Source: Candidatus Acidulidesulfobacter diazotrophicus (GTDB lineage: Bacteria; SZUA-79; Acidulodesulfobacterales; Acidulodesulfobacteraceae). Taken from it: a stretch of DNA of 53,477 nucleotides. The notes beneath the pieces were generated by a model. It ran no database searches, was not told where the DNA came from, and worked only from the letters and a program-made list of their open reading frames with translations. The position numbers and the translations under genes are program-made. Where the stretch lies: contig SGBB01000004.1 in NCBI GenBank assembly GCA_004195025.1, positions 1 through 53,477 on the forward strand. Reading direction: 5' to 3'. Position 1 is the stretch's first letter. Each line of letters starts with the position of its first letter. Below, one piece after another: positions 1 to 9,525 of this stretch.

Positions 1-864
<864 letters not shown>

Positions 865-960
865 AAAACGTTTATTGACAAGAGTACTTATTAAATTATA
901 TAAATACAAATTAATAAGCAGTCTTACATTTGACATTTTTTAATTTTGTTGCTTTTTGTA

Positions 961-982
961 TGCTGTTTAGTTTTCAAAGACC
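961..982 (-). promoter_or_regulatory. boxA-like antitermination element in the rRNA leader
   Basis: The minus strand reads GGTCTTTGAAAACTAAACAG here, about 100 nt before the 16S start and downstream of the rRNA promoter. The TCTTTGAAAACT core resembles the boxA element bound by NusB/S10 in rRNA leaders. The assignment rests on position and resemblance. Confidence 0.5.
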
Positions 983-1052
983 GATCTTCTGCTGGCTTTT
1001 TTAACTGCGTTTAATTGCTGTTTTTAACTGCCATAATTCGAAGTGTTTTATA

Positions 1053-1081
1053 AGTATATTATACGGGTAAGATTATGTCAA
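1053..1081 (-). promoter_or_regulatory. rRNA operon promoter
   Basis: On the minus strand there is a near-consensus sigma70 promoter: -35 TTGACA (1076-1081), a 17-nt spacer, and -10 TATACT (1053-1058). It points at the 16S gene, with a predicted start near 1046 and a leader of about 180 nt. This is the strongest consensus promoter seen in the window, as expected for an rRNA operon. Confidence 0.85.
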
Positions 1082-1100
1082 GCTTTTTTTAATGATTTAA

Positions 1101-2531
1101 TTAACAATTTATTTTAATTTTATATATTTTTTTCTTTCCTATTTTTATAACAAATTCATCTATAAAATCAGGGAGTTGTAAAACGTCTGAATTTATTTTA
1201 ATTTCAATTTCTTCAAATAATTTTTCTTTTGAATTATTTTTTTCATTATTTATTTCTAACTTTTTAAAATTTTCTACATTTAAGATTGCATCTTTTTTTA
1301 TATCAGGAATTTCCCCATCTAATCTGCTGCCGACTCTTACCCTAACGGCACCTTGTTTTATAAGTCTTTTTGCATCGCTGTTTGATGATACTGCGTTTAT
1401 ATTATTCAATAATGATATTATATTGATATATAAATTATTATCATTGGTTAAAATTTTTTCCTCAAAATTTACATTGTCGTTTGTTTTTATTATACATTCT
1501 TTAATATCTATACTTATTGTTTCAATGTCTTCGGGATTTATTCTTTTTTGATGAGCTTCTTCAAAGTATATTAATGCTTTATGTGCCGATTCTGTTCCAT
1601 GAAATCTTTCTATAATTTCTTCAGCCAATTGTTTTTTTGCAATAAGCGGATTCAAACCTTCTCTAATATTTTCCTTTAATTTATTAAAATCGTTAATGGT
1701 TATAGAGCTTAATAATTCATAATATTTTAGCATCATTTCATCTGATATTGACATTATTTTTCCGAACATATCATTGGGATTGTCAAATATACCTATTGTA
1801 TTTCCTAATGATTTGCTCATTTTATTGATTCCGTCAAGTCCTTCTAATAAAGGCATAGTCATAATAGTCTGAGGACTCAGCTTAAAACTTTTCATAAGTT
1901 CTCTGCCTACAACCAAATTAAATTTTTGATCGTTGCCTCCTAATTCTAAGTCAGCCTTTATAAAAACAGAATCATATCCCTGCAGCAGCGGATATATAAA
2001 TTCATGTACCGCTATAGGTCTGTTGGCAGCAAATCTTTTCTCAAAATCATCTTTTTCAAGCATTCTTGCAACTGTATAATTTGAGGAAATTTTGATGAAT
2101 TCATCAAGCCTTATATTTGATAACCACCAGCTATTAAATAATATTTTAGTTTTATCTTTCTTTAATATTTTAAAAGCCTGTTCTTTATATGTTTTAGAAT
2201 TTTCGAGGACAGTTTCTTTAGAAAGCGGCTTTCTTGTTTCTGATTTTCCGGTTGGGTCTCCTATCATTGCAGTAAAATCGCCTATAATAAAAAAAACTTC
2301 ATGTCCATATTCTTGAAATACTCTTAATTTATTTAATAAAACAGTATGCCCAAGGTGAATATCGGGTGAAGTTGGGTCAAAGCCGGCTTTAATCTTTAAT
2401 GGAATACTGTTAAGTATAGAAAATTTTAATTTTTCATACAACTCATCTTCCTTAATAAGGTCAATTGAACCGCGTTTTATGGCTTCAATCTGTTCGTTTA
2501 TTAATAAATCAATATTTTTGGATTTATTCAT
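1101..2531 (-). CDS. tyrS: tyrosyl-tRNA synthetase
   Basis: Class I aminoacyl-tRNA synthetase that charges tRNA-Tyr in the cytoplasm. The nucleotide-binding signatures are HLGH (residues 59-62) and KMSKS (237-241). The GDFTAMIGDPTGKS stretch after HLGH is typical of the TyrZ-type branch. A C-terminal S4-like RNA-binding segment (around AKRLIKQGAVRVR) is followed by a tail of about 35 lysine-rich residues that most family members lack, bringing the total to 476 aa where 400-420 is usual. It is the first gene after the rRNA promoter region, read in the same direction. The downstream neighbour is the rRNA operon, so it probably has its own terminator, though none is obvious. Confidence 0.95.
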   Translation of the reverse strand: MNKSKNIDLLINEQIEAIKRGSIDLIKEDELYEKLKFSILNSIPLKIKAGFDPTSPDIHLGHTVLLNKLRVFQEYGHEVFFIIGDFTAMIGDPTGKSETRKPLSKETVLENSKTYKEQAFKILKKDKTKILFNSWWLSNIRLDEFIKISSNYTVARMLEKDDFEKRFAANRPIAVHEFIYPLLQGYDSVFIKADLELGGNDQKFNLVVGRELMKSFKLSPQTIMTMPLLEGLDGINKMSKSLGNTIGIFDNPNDMFGKIMSISDEMMLKYYELLSSITINDFNKLKENIREGLNPLIAKKQLAEEIIERFHGTESAHKALIYFEEAHQKRINPEDIETISIDIKECIIKTNDNVNFEEKILTNDNNLYINIISLLNNINAVSSNSDAKRLIKQGAVRVRVGSRLDGEIPDIKKDAILNVENFKKLEINNEKNNSKEKLFEEIEIKINSDVLQLPDFIDEFVIKIGKKKIYKIKINC

Positions 2532-2560
2532 CTAAATATGTTTATAATGTTTTTATAATT

Positions 2561-2640
2561 TACTTATATTTACTTATATTTACTTATATTTACTTATATT
2601 TACTTATATTTACTTATATTTACTTATATTTACTTATATT
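2561..2640. repeat. tandem repeat, 8 copies of a 10-bp unit
   Basis: Eight uninterrupted copies of TACTTATATT lie in the gap between tyrS and ymdB. The unit is about one helical turn, so the repeat forms a phased AT tract. A plus-strand open frame through it is only a by-product of the repeat. Confidence 0.97.
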
Positions 2641-2794
2641 TATTAAATATTTATCTATTGATATTCATTGTTTATTTTTATTTATATTTTAATTATCAAT
2701 ATTTATTTAGAATATTCTATATAACCTTACTAAAAAAATAAATAAAAATAAAATTATTACGTTATTATATTATTTTATTATTTAAATTTATTTC

Positions 2795-3586
2795 TTATAC
2801 ATCAATGTTTATTTTTTTAATAGATATACTTAATTTTGTATCTGCATCTATAGTTATGAAAACTCCGTTAAGCATCATATTATTTTCTTCAGGCATAAAC
2901 TTTGCCGGCATATTTGTCAAATATTTATTAACCGCTATCTCTTTTTGAGTCCCGAGTACGGAATACCTTGAACCAACCATTCCTGCGTCGCTGATATATG
3001 CCGTTCCTTTAGGCAGTATAATACTATCGTTAGTTTGAACATGCGTATGTGTACCTATTAATGCAGAAATTTCGCCGTCAAGATAAAAACCAAGCGCTTC
3101 TTTTTCGGATGTCGCTTCAGCATGAAAATCTACAATTATAGCATCTGCTTCATCTTTAATTTTTTCAATTATGCTTTTTGAAACCGTAAAAGGCGAATCG
3201 CTTAATTCTTTCATAAAAACTCTGCCTTCAAGATTTATCACGGCTATTTTTTTTCCGCTTTTCGACATATATATTCCATAACCGAAACCTGGAACTCCTG
3301 AAGGATAATTAGCCGGTCTCAGCAGTCTATTTTCTCCCGGTAGATAATCTATTATCTGTCTTTGATCCCAAATATGATTTCCTGACGTAATAACGTCAAT
3401 GCCCAGATCAAATAAAAATTTTGCTATTGTTGGATTTATGCCCATACCATGAGCCGCATTTTCACCGTTGGCAATAATAAAGTCGGGGTCGTACTCTTTA
3501 ATTAAACCTGACAAAGAATTCTGAACTGCCACTCTTCCCGGCTTTCCTATGATATCGCCTATAAACAAAATTTTTTCAATATTCAT
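2795..3586 (-). CDS. ymdB: YmdB-family metallophosphoesterase
   Basis: Predicted phosphodiesterase of the calcineurin-like fold, YmdB/TIGR00282 type, which in Bacillus hydrolyses 2',3'-cyclic nucleotides. Metal-binding motifs appear in order: FIGDIIGKPGR near the N-terminus, NGENAAHG, SGNHIWD, DFHAEATSEK and GTHTHVQTND. The 263-aa length is typical. It lies 11 bp downstream of the RNase Y gene on the same strand, and the rny-ymdB pair is a widely conserved cassette, so the two are probably co-transcribed. There is no signal peptide, so it is cytoplasmic. Confidence 0.93.
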   Translation of the reverse strand: MNIEKILFIGDIIGKPGRVAVQNSLSGLIKEYDPDFIIANGENAAHGMGINPTIAKFLFDLGIDVITSGNHIWDQRQIIDYLPGENRLLRPANYPSGVPGFGYGIYMSKSGKKIAVINLEGRVFMKELSDSPFTVSKSIIEKIKDEADAIIVDFHAEATSEKEALGFYLDGEISALIGTHTHVQTNDSIILPKGTAYISDAGMVGSRYSVLGTQKEIAVNKYLTNMPAKFMPEENNMMLNGVFITIDADTKLSISIKKINIDV

Positions 3587-3597
3587 ATTAATTTTTA

Positions 3598-5151
3598 TTA
3601 TCGAGCAAATTCCGTTGCCCTTGTTTCTCTGATAACAGATACTTTTATCTGCCCCGGATATTGTAAATTAGATTCAATTTTTTTTGCAATATCTTTAGCA
3701 AGCATAACAGAATCGTCATCCGAAACATTTTGGCTCTGCACAATCACTCTGACTTCTCTTCCTGCTTGTATAACATAGCTTTTTGCTACACCTGCAAAAG
3801 AATTTGAGATAGCTTCTAAATTTTCAAGTCTTTTTACATATGTTTCAAACATTTCTTTTCTAACTCCCGGCCTTGCGGCGCTTAATGCATCGGCGGCAGA
3901 TACCAAAATTGCAAGAACGCTATTTGGTTCTTCGTCGTAGTGATGGGCTGCTATTGCATGAACAACCTTCGGAGACTCTCCGTATTTTTTTGCTATTTCA
4001 GCCCCTATTATAGCATGAGAACCTTCAACTTCGTGGTCAACCGCTTTTCCGATGTCATGTAAGAGCCCTGCTCTTTTTGCCTGTTTAACATTTATGCCTA
4101 ATTCTGAGGCCATAATTCCGCATAAAAACGCTACCTCAATAGAATGGCTATAGACATTTTGTGAGTAGCTTGTTCTATATTTCAACCTTCCAAGCAATTT
4201 TAATATTTCAGGATGGATACCATGTACTCCTACATCAAATGTAGCTTGTTCTCCAGCCTCTTTCATAGCCATATTAAGTTCTTCTTCAACTTTCGCAACA
4301 ACTTCTTCAATTCTCGCAGGATGTATTCTGCCGTCAGCTATTAATTTTTCAAGGGACAGTCTTGCAATTTCTCTTTTTACTGGATTAAATGAAGAAAGAA
4401 CAACGGCTTCAGGAGTCTCGTCTATTATAAAATCAACTCCCGTTGCAGCCTCTAACGCTCTAATGTTTCGCCCTTCTCTGCCTATAATTCTTCCTTTTAT
4501 ATCGTCGCTCGGCAGCGGAACCGAAGATATGGTTTTTTCCGCAACGTAGTCGCCTGCATACCTTTGAATAGCTGTAGCAATAATCTCTTTAGCTTTTTTG
4601 TCGCCTATTTCTCTAGTTTCGTCTTCTATTTTTCTTACAGATTTAGCTGCTTCATGTTTTGCTTCATCTATAATTGAATTAATTAATTCATCTTTGGCTT
4701 CAATAGCAGTAAAACCAGATATTCTTTCAAGTTCAGAAGTCTTTTCTTTAAAAATTGATTCAATTTTTTTTTCTTTTTCGGAAATAGATTTTTCTGTTTG
4801 TATTAATATTTTTTCTCTCCTTAAAATATCAATCTCTTTTTTCTCAATAATATCTACTCTCTTATCTAAATTGTCTTCTTTTGCCGTAACTCTTTTTTCA
4901 AGTCTTATTAATTCTTGATTTTTTTGTTTGATATCTTCATCTGCAGTTTCTTTTAATTTTATGATTTCGGCTTTAGTATTTAATAAAGCATCCTTTTTTA
5001 TTTCATCTGCCTTTTTTTCGGCATCTATAATAATATCTTTTGCTTTAAGCTGACCTTTTTTTAATGAAATATTTTCAATTAATTTATTTACAAAAAATCC
5101 GCCTGCAAAAAAAATTATGGAACTAACTAAAACTATAATAACTTCAGCCAT
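3598..5151 (-). CDS. rny: ribonuclease Y
   Basis: Membrane-anchored endoribonuclease that starts mRNA turnover. The order is: an N-terminal membrane helix (about residues 3-23), a long charged coiled coil (to about 200), a KH RNA-binding domain ([21 protein letters not shown]), and an HD hydrolase domain with the metal-binding [10 protein letters not shown] motif. The C-terminus ends [15 protein letters not shown], as in the family, and 517 aa is the standard length. The start is supported by AAGGAGA about 10 nt upstream on the minus strand. It is followed at once by ymdB. Confidence 0.97.
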   Translation of the reverse strand: MAEVIIVLVSSIIFFAGGFFVNKLIENISLKKGQLKAKDIIIDAEKKADEIKKDALLNTKAEIIKLKETADEDIKQKNQELIRLEKRVTAKEDNLDKRVDIIEKKEIDILRREKILIQTEKSISEKEKKIESIFKEKTSELERISGFTAIEAKDELINSIIDEAKHEAAKSVRKIEDETREIGDKKAKEIIATAIQRYAGDYVAEKTISSVPLPSDDIKGRIIGREGRNIRALEAATGVDFIIDETPEAVVLSSFNPVKREIARLSLEKLIADGRIHPARIEEVVAKVEEELNMAMKEAGEQATFDVGVHGIHPEILKLLGRLKYRTSYSQNVYSHSIEVAFLCGIMASELGINVKQAKRAGLLHDIGKAVDHEVEGSHAIIGAEIAKKYGESPKVVHAIAAHHYDEEPNSVLAILVSAADALSAARPGVRKEMFETYVKRLENLEAISNSFAGVAKSYVIQAGREVRVIVQSQNVSDDDSVMLAKDIAKKIESNLQYPGQIKVSVIRETRATEFAR

Positions 5152-5229
5152 TATATTATTATCTCCTTATCATTGAAAGTAATAGTCTTATTTTTATTAA
5201 TTATAATATAAAATAATAATGTATTTATT

Positions 5230-5808
5230 CTAAATATAGTCGGAACAATTAATAATTCCGCTTTCACATATTAAATAGTGCATTTTAATATCATTTTGCG
5301 TAATTTCAATTTCATTTTTTTTATAAATTTGAAAATTATAGCATATACCTATAAAAATAGAATCAATTTTTGATTTAGCCAAAACTTTATCGTAACACCC
5401 TTTTCCATAACCTATTCTATTACCTGATGTATCAAACGCGACACCCGGAACAAAAAAAGCGTCAATTTCATTAATAGCTGTTTCTCGACCGCATTTTGAA
5501 GATAGTATTCCATAATCGTCTTTAACAAGACTATCTGTATCTTTAAATTTATAAAAACAAATATCGGATTTTTTTTTACAATACGGTAAATAAATTTTTA
5601 TATTTTCATTTATAATTTTATCTATAACAAGCTCTATCTTAACTTCATTTTTTATGCTCATATAAAGAGCAGCGGATTTAATAAACTTCTGTCTAATAAA
5701 ACATATTGTTTTATTAGAAATGATATCACTAAAATAAATAATTTCTTTGTTAGTTAAACTTAATCTTTCATCTATCATTTTCTGCCTGACGGCAATTTTT
5801 GAGTACAT
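5230..5808 (-). CDS. fau: 5-formyltetrahydrofolate cyclo-ligase
   Basis: ATP-dependent enzyme that converts 5-formyl-THF to 5,10-methenyl-THF. Family marks are the N-terminal RQKMIDERLSL, the VPGVAFDTSGNRIGYGKGCYDK block (substrate and ATP site), and the FIGICYNFQ strand. An in-frame TTG occurs four codons upstream (5820), but the ATG at 5808 gives the usual family N-terminus (192 aa). Neither start has a clear ribosome-binding site. It lies directly downstream of a 6S RNA gene and zapA, the same zapA-ssrS-fau order known from Proteobacteria, where fau can be expressed from the 6S transcript. Confidence 0.92.
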   Translation of the reverse strand: MYSKIAVRQKMIDERLSLTNKEIIYFSDIISNKTICFIRQKFIKSAALYMSIKNEVKIELVIDKIINENIKIYLPYCKKKSDICFYKFKDTDSLVKDDYGILSSKCGRETAINEIDAFFVPGVAFDTSGNRIGYGKGCYDKVLAKSKIDSIFIGICYNFQIYKKNEIEITQNDIKMHYLICESGIINCSDYI

Positions 5809-6023
5809 ATAATTACACAAATTTATATCTCTTAACTTTATTAGCGTTACTTTTTGATTAACTTAACGTTTTAGTTTATTTATATTTTTAAGTATATATT
5901 TATTACGCAAGCCTAAATAAATAAAACTAAATATTTAAAAAAGTTTGTTCGTTGTATTTTAAATGATGATTTTTACGAGACAAGCAGAAAAAAAGGAAAA
6001 TAAATTTAAAAGGATTTAATAAA

Positions 6024-6203
6024 CCCCCCGCATGTGCCGAACGGACGATAAAATTGGACCTATTCAAATAAGGTGGTAATCATATAATAATCATCGTTAG
6101 GAATAAAATATTTAAATTTTTTTCCATTGAGAAAATTAGGGACAATCCCAATCTATCCAACTGTTGGGTCAATTTTAATAATCCAATCGAACACCGCAGG
6201 GTT
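6024..6203 (-). ncRNA. ssrS: 6S RNA (RNA polymerase regulator)
   Basis: About 180 nt on the minus strand between zapA and fau, in the conserved ssrS position. The two ends pair: 5' CCCTGCGGTG (6192-6201) with 3' CACATGCGGGG (6026-6036), giving seven pairs, a bulged A and three more pairs. Near the 3' side is the TCGTCCGTTCGGCAC segment, which resembles the conserved GGTCCGTCC region of 6S RNA. The middle is AT-rich, consistent with a large open bubble that mimics a promoter. 6S RNA sequesters sigma70 holoenzyme in stationary phase. The call rests on synteny, length and the closing stem. Exact ends are approximate. Confidence 0.82.
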
Positions 6204-6333
6204 AATTAAATAAAATATGTATTTATAACATTATCAAAATAAATTCAAAACAGCAAAAAGAACCACAAAAAAACAAAAATATTTTAAGTAACGCTATGTA
6301 TTGTAATCTTAATAAGTTTTTTTTCAAAATAAT

Positions 6334-6357
6334 TTTTACTTTACTTTACTTTACTTT
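6334..6357. repeat. short tandem repeat (TTTAC)n
   Basis: Four-plus copies of TTTAC just past the zapA stop codon, between zapA and the 6S gene. A simple-sequence tract with no visible function. Confidence 0.85.
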
Positions 6358-6367
6358 AAAAAAATTA

Positions 6368-6649
6368 TTAATTATACGAATTGGAAATATATTTATATAT
6401 ATTATTGACTTTTTCTAACACTCTCTTGCTTTCATTATTTGTTTCTATTTGCATAGAGAGATAATCATCAGCAATATTGAGAGCAGTTAAAACAGCAATA
6501 TTTAAAGAATCCGCAGACTTAGTCCTTTTAGACACTTCATCTGCTTTATTATTTATATAAGCAGCCAGCTCTTCCAAATATTTTTTAGTTTTATCGCTAT
6601 TTATCAAATACTTTTGATTTAAGATTTTTAATTCGACAATATCATCCAT
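6368..6649 (-). CDS. zapA: cell division protein ZapA
   Basis: Small FtsZ-ring stabiliser. The N-terminal half (VELKILNQKYLINSDKTKKYLEEL) matches the ZapA beta-hairpin/helix head. The central SLNIAVLTALNIADDYLSM is the family signature, followed by a coiled-coil tail. Length is 93 aa. It starts 24 bp after an 85-aa coiled-coil gene on the same strand and precedes the 6S RNA gene. It acts in the cytoplasm at mid-cell by cross-linking FtsZ filaments. Confidence 0.92.
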   Translation of the reverse strand: MDDIVELKILNQKYLINSDKTKKYLEELAAYINNKADEVSKRTKSADSLNIAVLTALNIADDYLSMQIETNNESKRVLEKVNNIYKYISNSYN

Positions 6650-6673
6650 ATTTTATTTATAAAAACTATAAAA

Positions 6674-6931
6674 TTAGCTTAAATTAATATTTTCCAAATT
6701 ATTTATAATATCATCAATTTTTTTTACAATCATATCGTTTTCAGTTTCAGTATCTTTTATTTTATTATTTAATATATCAATTTCCTCATCTTTAATTTTT
6801 GCCTCCGTTAATAATCTGTCGCGTTCATTTTTTATTTTTTCAAATGCATCTTTTAAAAGAACAACTTTCTCTTCAATTAAATTTAAATTTTTAATATCCA
6901 TCTTTTGCAATCCCGTAAATAAGTCATTCAT
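6674..6931 (-). CDS. small coiled-coil protein, possibly ZapB-like
   Basis: An 85-aa protein predicted to be almost wholly helical. Charged heptads run from about residue 15 to 80 (EKVVLLKDAFEKIKNERDRL and the following EIDILNNKI stretch). It has no cysteines, signal peptide or membrane segment. It lies just upstream of zapA and is probably co-transcribed. In many Proteobacteria a ZapB-like coiled-coil gene occupies this place, so a division-ring role is a reasonable guess, but sequence alone cannot separate ZapB from any short coiled coil. Confidence 0.6.
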   Translation of the reverse strand: MNDLFTGLQKMDIKNLNLIEEKVVLLKDAFEKIKNERDRLLTEAKIKDEEIDILNNKIKDTETENDMIVKKIDDIINNLENINLS

Positions 6932-7106
6932 ATATAATATTTTAAATTTGTATTATATTTCTATTAAATTTATTCTTTTTTATTTAGTTTAGTTAAATTG
7001 TCGGCAATAAATATTTTACTTTAAATATAAATTAATTTTATTACTGACATGTATCAATATTATCACACAAAGTTTTAATTTAAAACAAAATTATTAAATA
7101 TAAATT

Positions 7107-7850
7107 TTACAAAGCCGAAGAAGTATATAAATGAGCATAAGGTCTGGCGCTTGATGGAACTATTTTATAAAAAGGACCGTTAATTAAATCTTCAGCTTGT
7201 AGATTAAAATCATTTGCATATTCTATTAGGTATTTTTTCAAAAAAATCATATCTTCGTCATTTGCTTCTAAAAATTCTACTTCTTTCGAATATTTTGAAA
7301 AATCTATCTTTTTTTTTAGATAAATAGTGCCTCCGTGCATACCTACTCCGAAATATTCCCCTGCCAATTCTTCAGAATTATTTAGTCCTAAAAGAACCAT
7401 TACTCCTCCTGCCATATATTCTCCGAAAAAACTGCCTACTTTTCCGCCTATAATGATAACAGGAATTTGCGTATTATAGCCTTTCATATGAATACCTATG
7501 CGGTATCCTGCATTACCGCGAATATAAATCCTGCCTCCTCTCATGCCGTAACCCACTACATCTCCTGCATCTCCTTTTATAGTTATTTTACCAGCATTCA
7601 TTGTATTGCCTACATTATCTTGAACATTATTGTTGACGATAATTGACGGTCCGTCCATAAATACTCCGAGGTCATTTCCCGGAACACCATTGACCGTAAT
7701 AGTGATATCGTCTCCTTTAATACCGTCCCCAATATAATATTGCCCGTTTACATTCTCAAGAAAAAAATTTTTTATCCCTGAAGCAATGTTTTCTCTAATA
7801 ATTTTATTTAATTCCTTATAATGCATGTCTTTTGCATCTATTGTAATCAT
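7107..7850 (-). CDS. glutamate synthase, GXGXG-domain subunit
   Basis: A stand-alone version of the C-terminal beta-helix domain of the large glutamate synthase subunit, also found in FwdC/FmdC. Turns of the helix are visible as repeated glycine pairs: NVQDNVGNTMNAGKI, GDAGDVVGYGMRGGRIYIRG, NAGYRIGIHMKG, GKVGSFFGEYMAGG, and GEYFGVGMHGGTIYLK. The 247-aa length matches the archaeal-type third piece. It is the last of three minus-strand genes that together make up one GltB equivalent. No gltD-like NADPH subunit is present nearby. Confidence 0.88.
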   Translation of the reverse strand: MITIDAKDMHYKELNKIIRENIASGIKNFFLENVNGQYYIGDGIKGDDITITVNGVPGNDLGVFMDGPSIIVNNNVQDNVGNTMNAGKITIKGDAGDVVGYGMRGGRIYIRGNAGYRIGIHMKGYNTQIPVIIIGGKVGSFFGEYMAGGVMVLLGLNNSEELAGEYFGVGMHGGTIYLKKKIDFSKYSKEVEFLEANDEDMIFLKKYLIEYANDFNLQAEDLINGPFYKIVPSSARPYAHLYTSSAL

Positions 7851-8004
7851 AAACCACCCGTAATTATCTGATTAATCACCAAATTATTCAAAAAAATATT
7901 AAAAAATTAATAAATCATAAAGCTGACAAAAATTATATTATAAAAGTAATAGCAACGTAATTTACCGCAGTTTAATTAAACACTAAAAATAATTAAACTT
8001 TCTA

Positions 8005-9525
8005 TTACATACCTGCATGCTTAATACCGAGAACCTTTAATTCGGAATCGGTAAGTTCAATTCCTCTTAGCCTCTCTTTAGAGCCTCTTAAGCTTTCAAT
8101 AGAATTTACTCCCATAGCTCCAAGAATATCTTTCATTTCATGGCTCCACGCAGTAATCAAATTATAAAGTTTTTCACCATATTCCTCAGGATCAAGTCTT
8201 CTTGTTAGCTCAGGTCTTTGGGTCGTAATTCCCCAACTGCAGTTTCCCGTGTGACATTTTCCGCATATATGGCATCCCATAACCACAAGAGCTGCAGTTC
8301 CAATAGCCACGGCATCTGCACCTAACGCTATCGCTTTTACAGCATCGGCGCTTGATCTGATACTTCCTGCCGCTACCAAAGAAGCTTCATTTCTAATTCC
8401 TTCTTCTCTTAATCTCTGGTCAACCTGAGCAAGAGCAATTTCAATAGGTATGCCGACATTATCTCTAATTATTATAGGTGCTGCACCAGTTCCGCCTGTA
8501 AATCCGTCAATATATACAATATCGGCTCCTGCCCTTACAATTCCGCTAACAATAGCAGCAATATTATGAACTGCCGCAACTTTAACCGAAACAGGTTTCT
8601 CATAATTAATAGCCTCTTTTATCGCATAAATTAGCTGCCTTAAATCTTCTATAGAATAAATATCATGATGCGGCGCAGGAGATATTGCGTCTGTTCCTGC
8701 AGGTATCATTCTTGTTCTGGATATATCCGCTCCTATTTTTTCTCCGGGCAAATGACCTCCTATGCCAGGTTTTGCGCCTTGACCTATTTTTATTTCCACT
8801 GCAACGCCGCTGTTTAAATAATCTCTATTAACGCCAAACCTACCTGAAGCGACCTGAACAATAATGTTTTTACCAAAAGGAACCAGCTCATCATGCAATC
8901 CCCCTTCTCCTATATTCATAACTATCCCTAATGCTCTTGCAGCTAAAGCCATTGCTTTTTGCGCATTCAAAGATATTGAGCCGTAAGACATCGGAGCAAA
9001 TATAAAAGGTGTTGCCAGTTCTATTTGAGGCGGCATCGGATTTTTTAAAATAGGCTGACCGTCTTCGTTAAAATCTAATTCAAGTTTAGACGGTTTTTTG
9101 CCGAGAAAAGTTTTTAATTCCATAGGTTCGCGCAAAGGATCTATCGGAGGATTTGTAACCTGACATGCATCTAATAAAATATGATCAAAATATTTTTTGT
9201 ATTTTAAAGGAGTTCCCATACCAGATATGGCGATACCTCCTGTTTCAGACTGTCTCCAAATATTTTTGATGTGGTAGTCTTGCCAATTTCCGTTTTCGCG
9301 CATAACGGTCGGATTTTTTAATATAGATATGGCTCCTTCAGGACAATAAGTGTAGCATCTTCCGCATGCAACGCACTTAGAATGGTCTGCTATAATTTTG
9401 TCGCCGCCGAAACTATATGTTCCCCAGCCGCAATTCTGAATACATCTTTTACATCTTACGCATTTTGCATGGTCTATAACAGCTAAATATTCAGATTGTA
9501 TATTTGTAAATGATGATTTTGTCAT
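8005..9525 (-). CDS. glutamate synthase, FMN/synthase-domain subunit with ferredoxin domain
   Basis: Catalytic piece of glutamate synthase, which builds glutamate from 2-oxoglutarate and channelled ammonia. The N-terminus carries two [4Fe-4S] motifs (Cys22/25/28/32, and Cys51/54/57/61 followed by P). The FMN-binding TIM barrel follows, with IGEGGLHDE, IKIGQGAKPGIGGHLPG and SVKVAAVHNI strands. Near the C-terminus CHICGKCHTGNCSWG is the 3Fe-4S cluster site. The fused ferredoxin domain replaces a separate reductant subunit and suggests ferredoxin as donor. The start codon overlaps the upstream gene stop by 4 bp (ATGA), which points to translational coupling. Confidence 0.92.
   Translation of the reverse strand: MTKSSFTNIQSEYLAVIDHAKCVRCKRCIQNCGWGTYSFGGDKIIADHSKCVACGRCYTYCPEGAISILKNPTVMRENGNWQDYHIKNIWRQSETGGIAISGMGTPLKYKKYFDHILLDACQVTNPPIDPLREPMELKTFLGKKPSKLELDFNEDGQPILKNPMPPQIELATPFIFAPMSYGSISLNAQKAMALAARALGIVMNIGEGGLHDELVPFGKNIIVQVASGRFGVNRDYLNSGVAVEIKIGQGAKPGIGGHLPGEKIGADISRTRMIPAGTDAISPAPHHDIYSIEDLRQLIYAIKEAINYEKPVSVKVAAVHNIAAIVSGIVRAGADIVYIDGFTGGTGAAPIIIRDNVGIPIEIALAQVDQRLREEGIRNEASLVAAGSIRSSADAVKAIALGADAVAIGTAALVVMGCHICGKCHTGNCSWGITTQRPELTRRLDPEEYGEKLYNLITAWSHEMKDILGAMGVNSIESLRGSKERLRGIELTDSELKVLGIKHAGM

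Noticed and set aside
2465-2692. 75-aa plus-strand frame over the TACTTATATT array
   Set aside because: Its hydrophobic repeat is produced by the tandem repeat and it overlaps tyrS; no ribosome site is visible.
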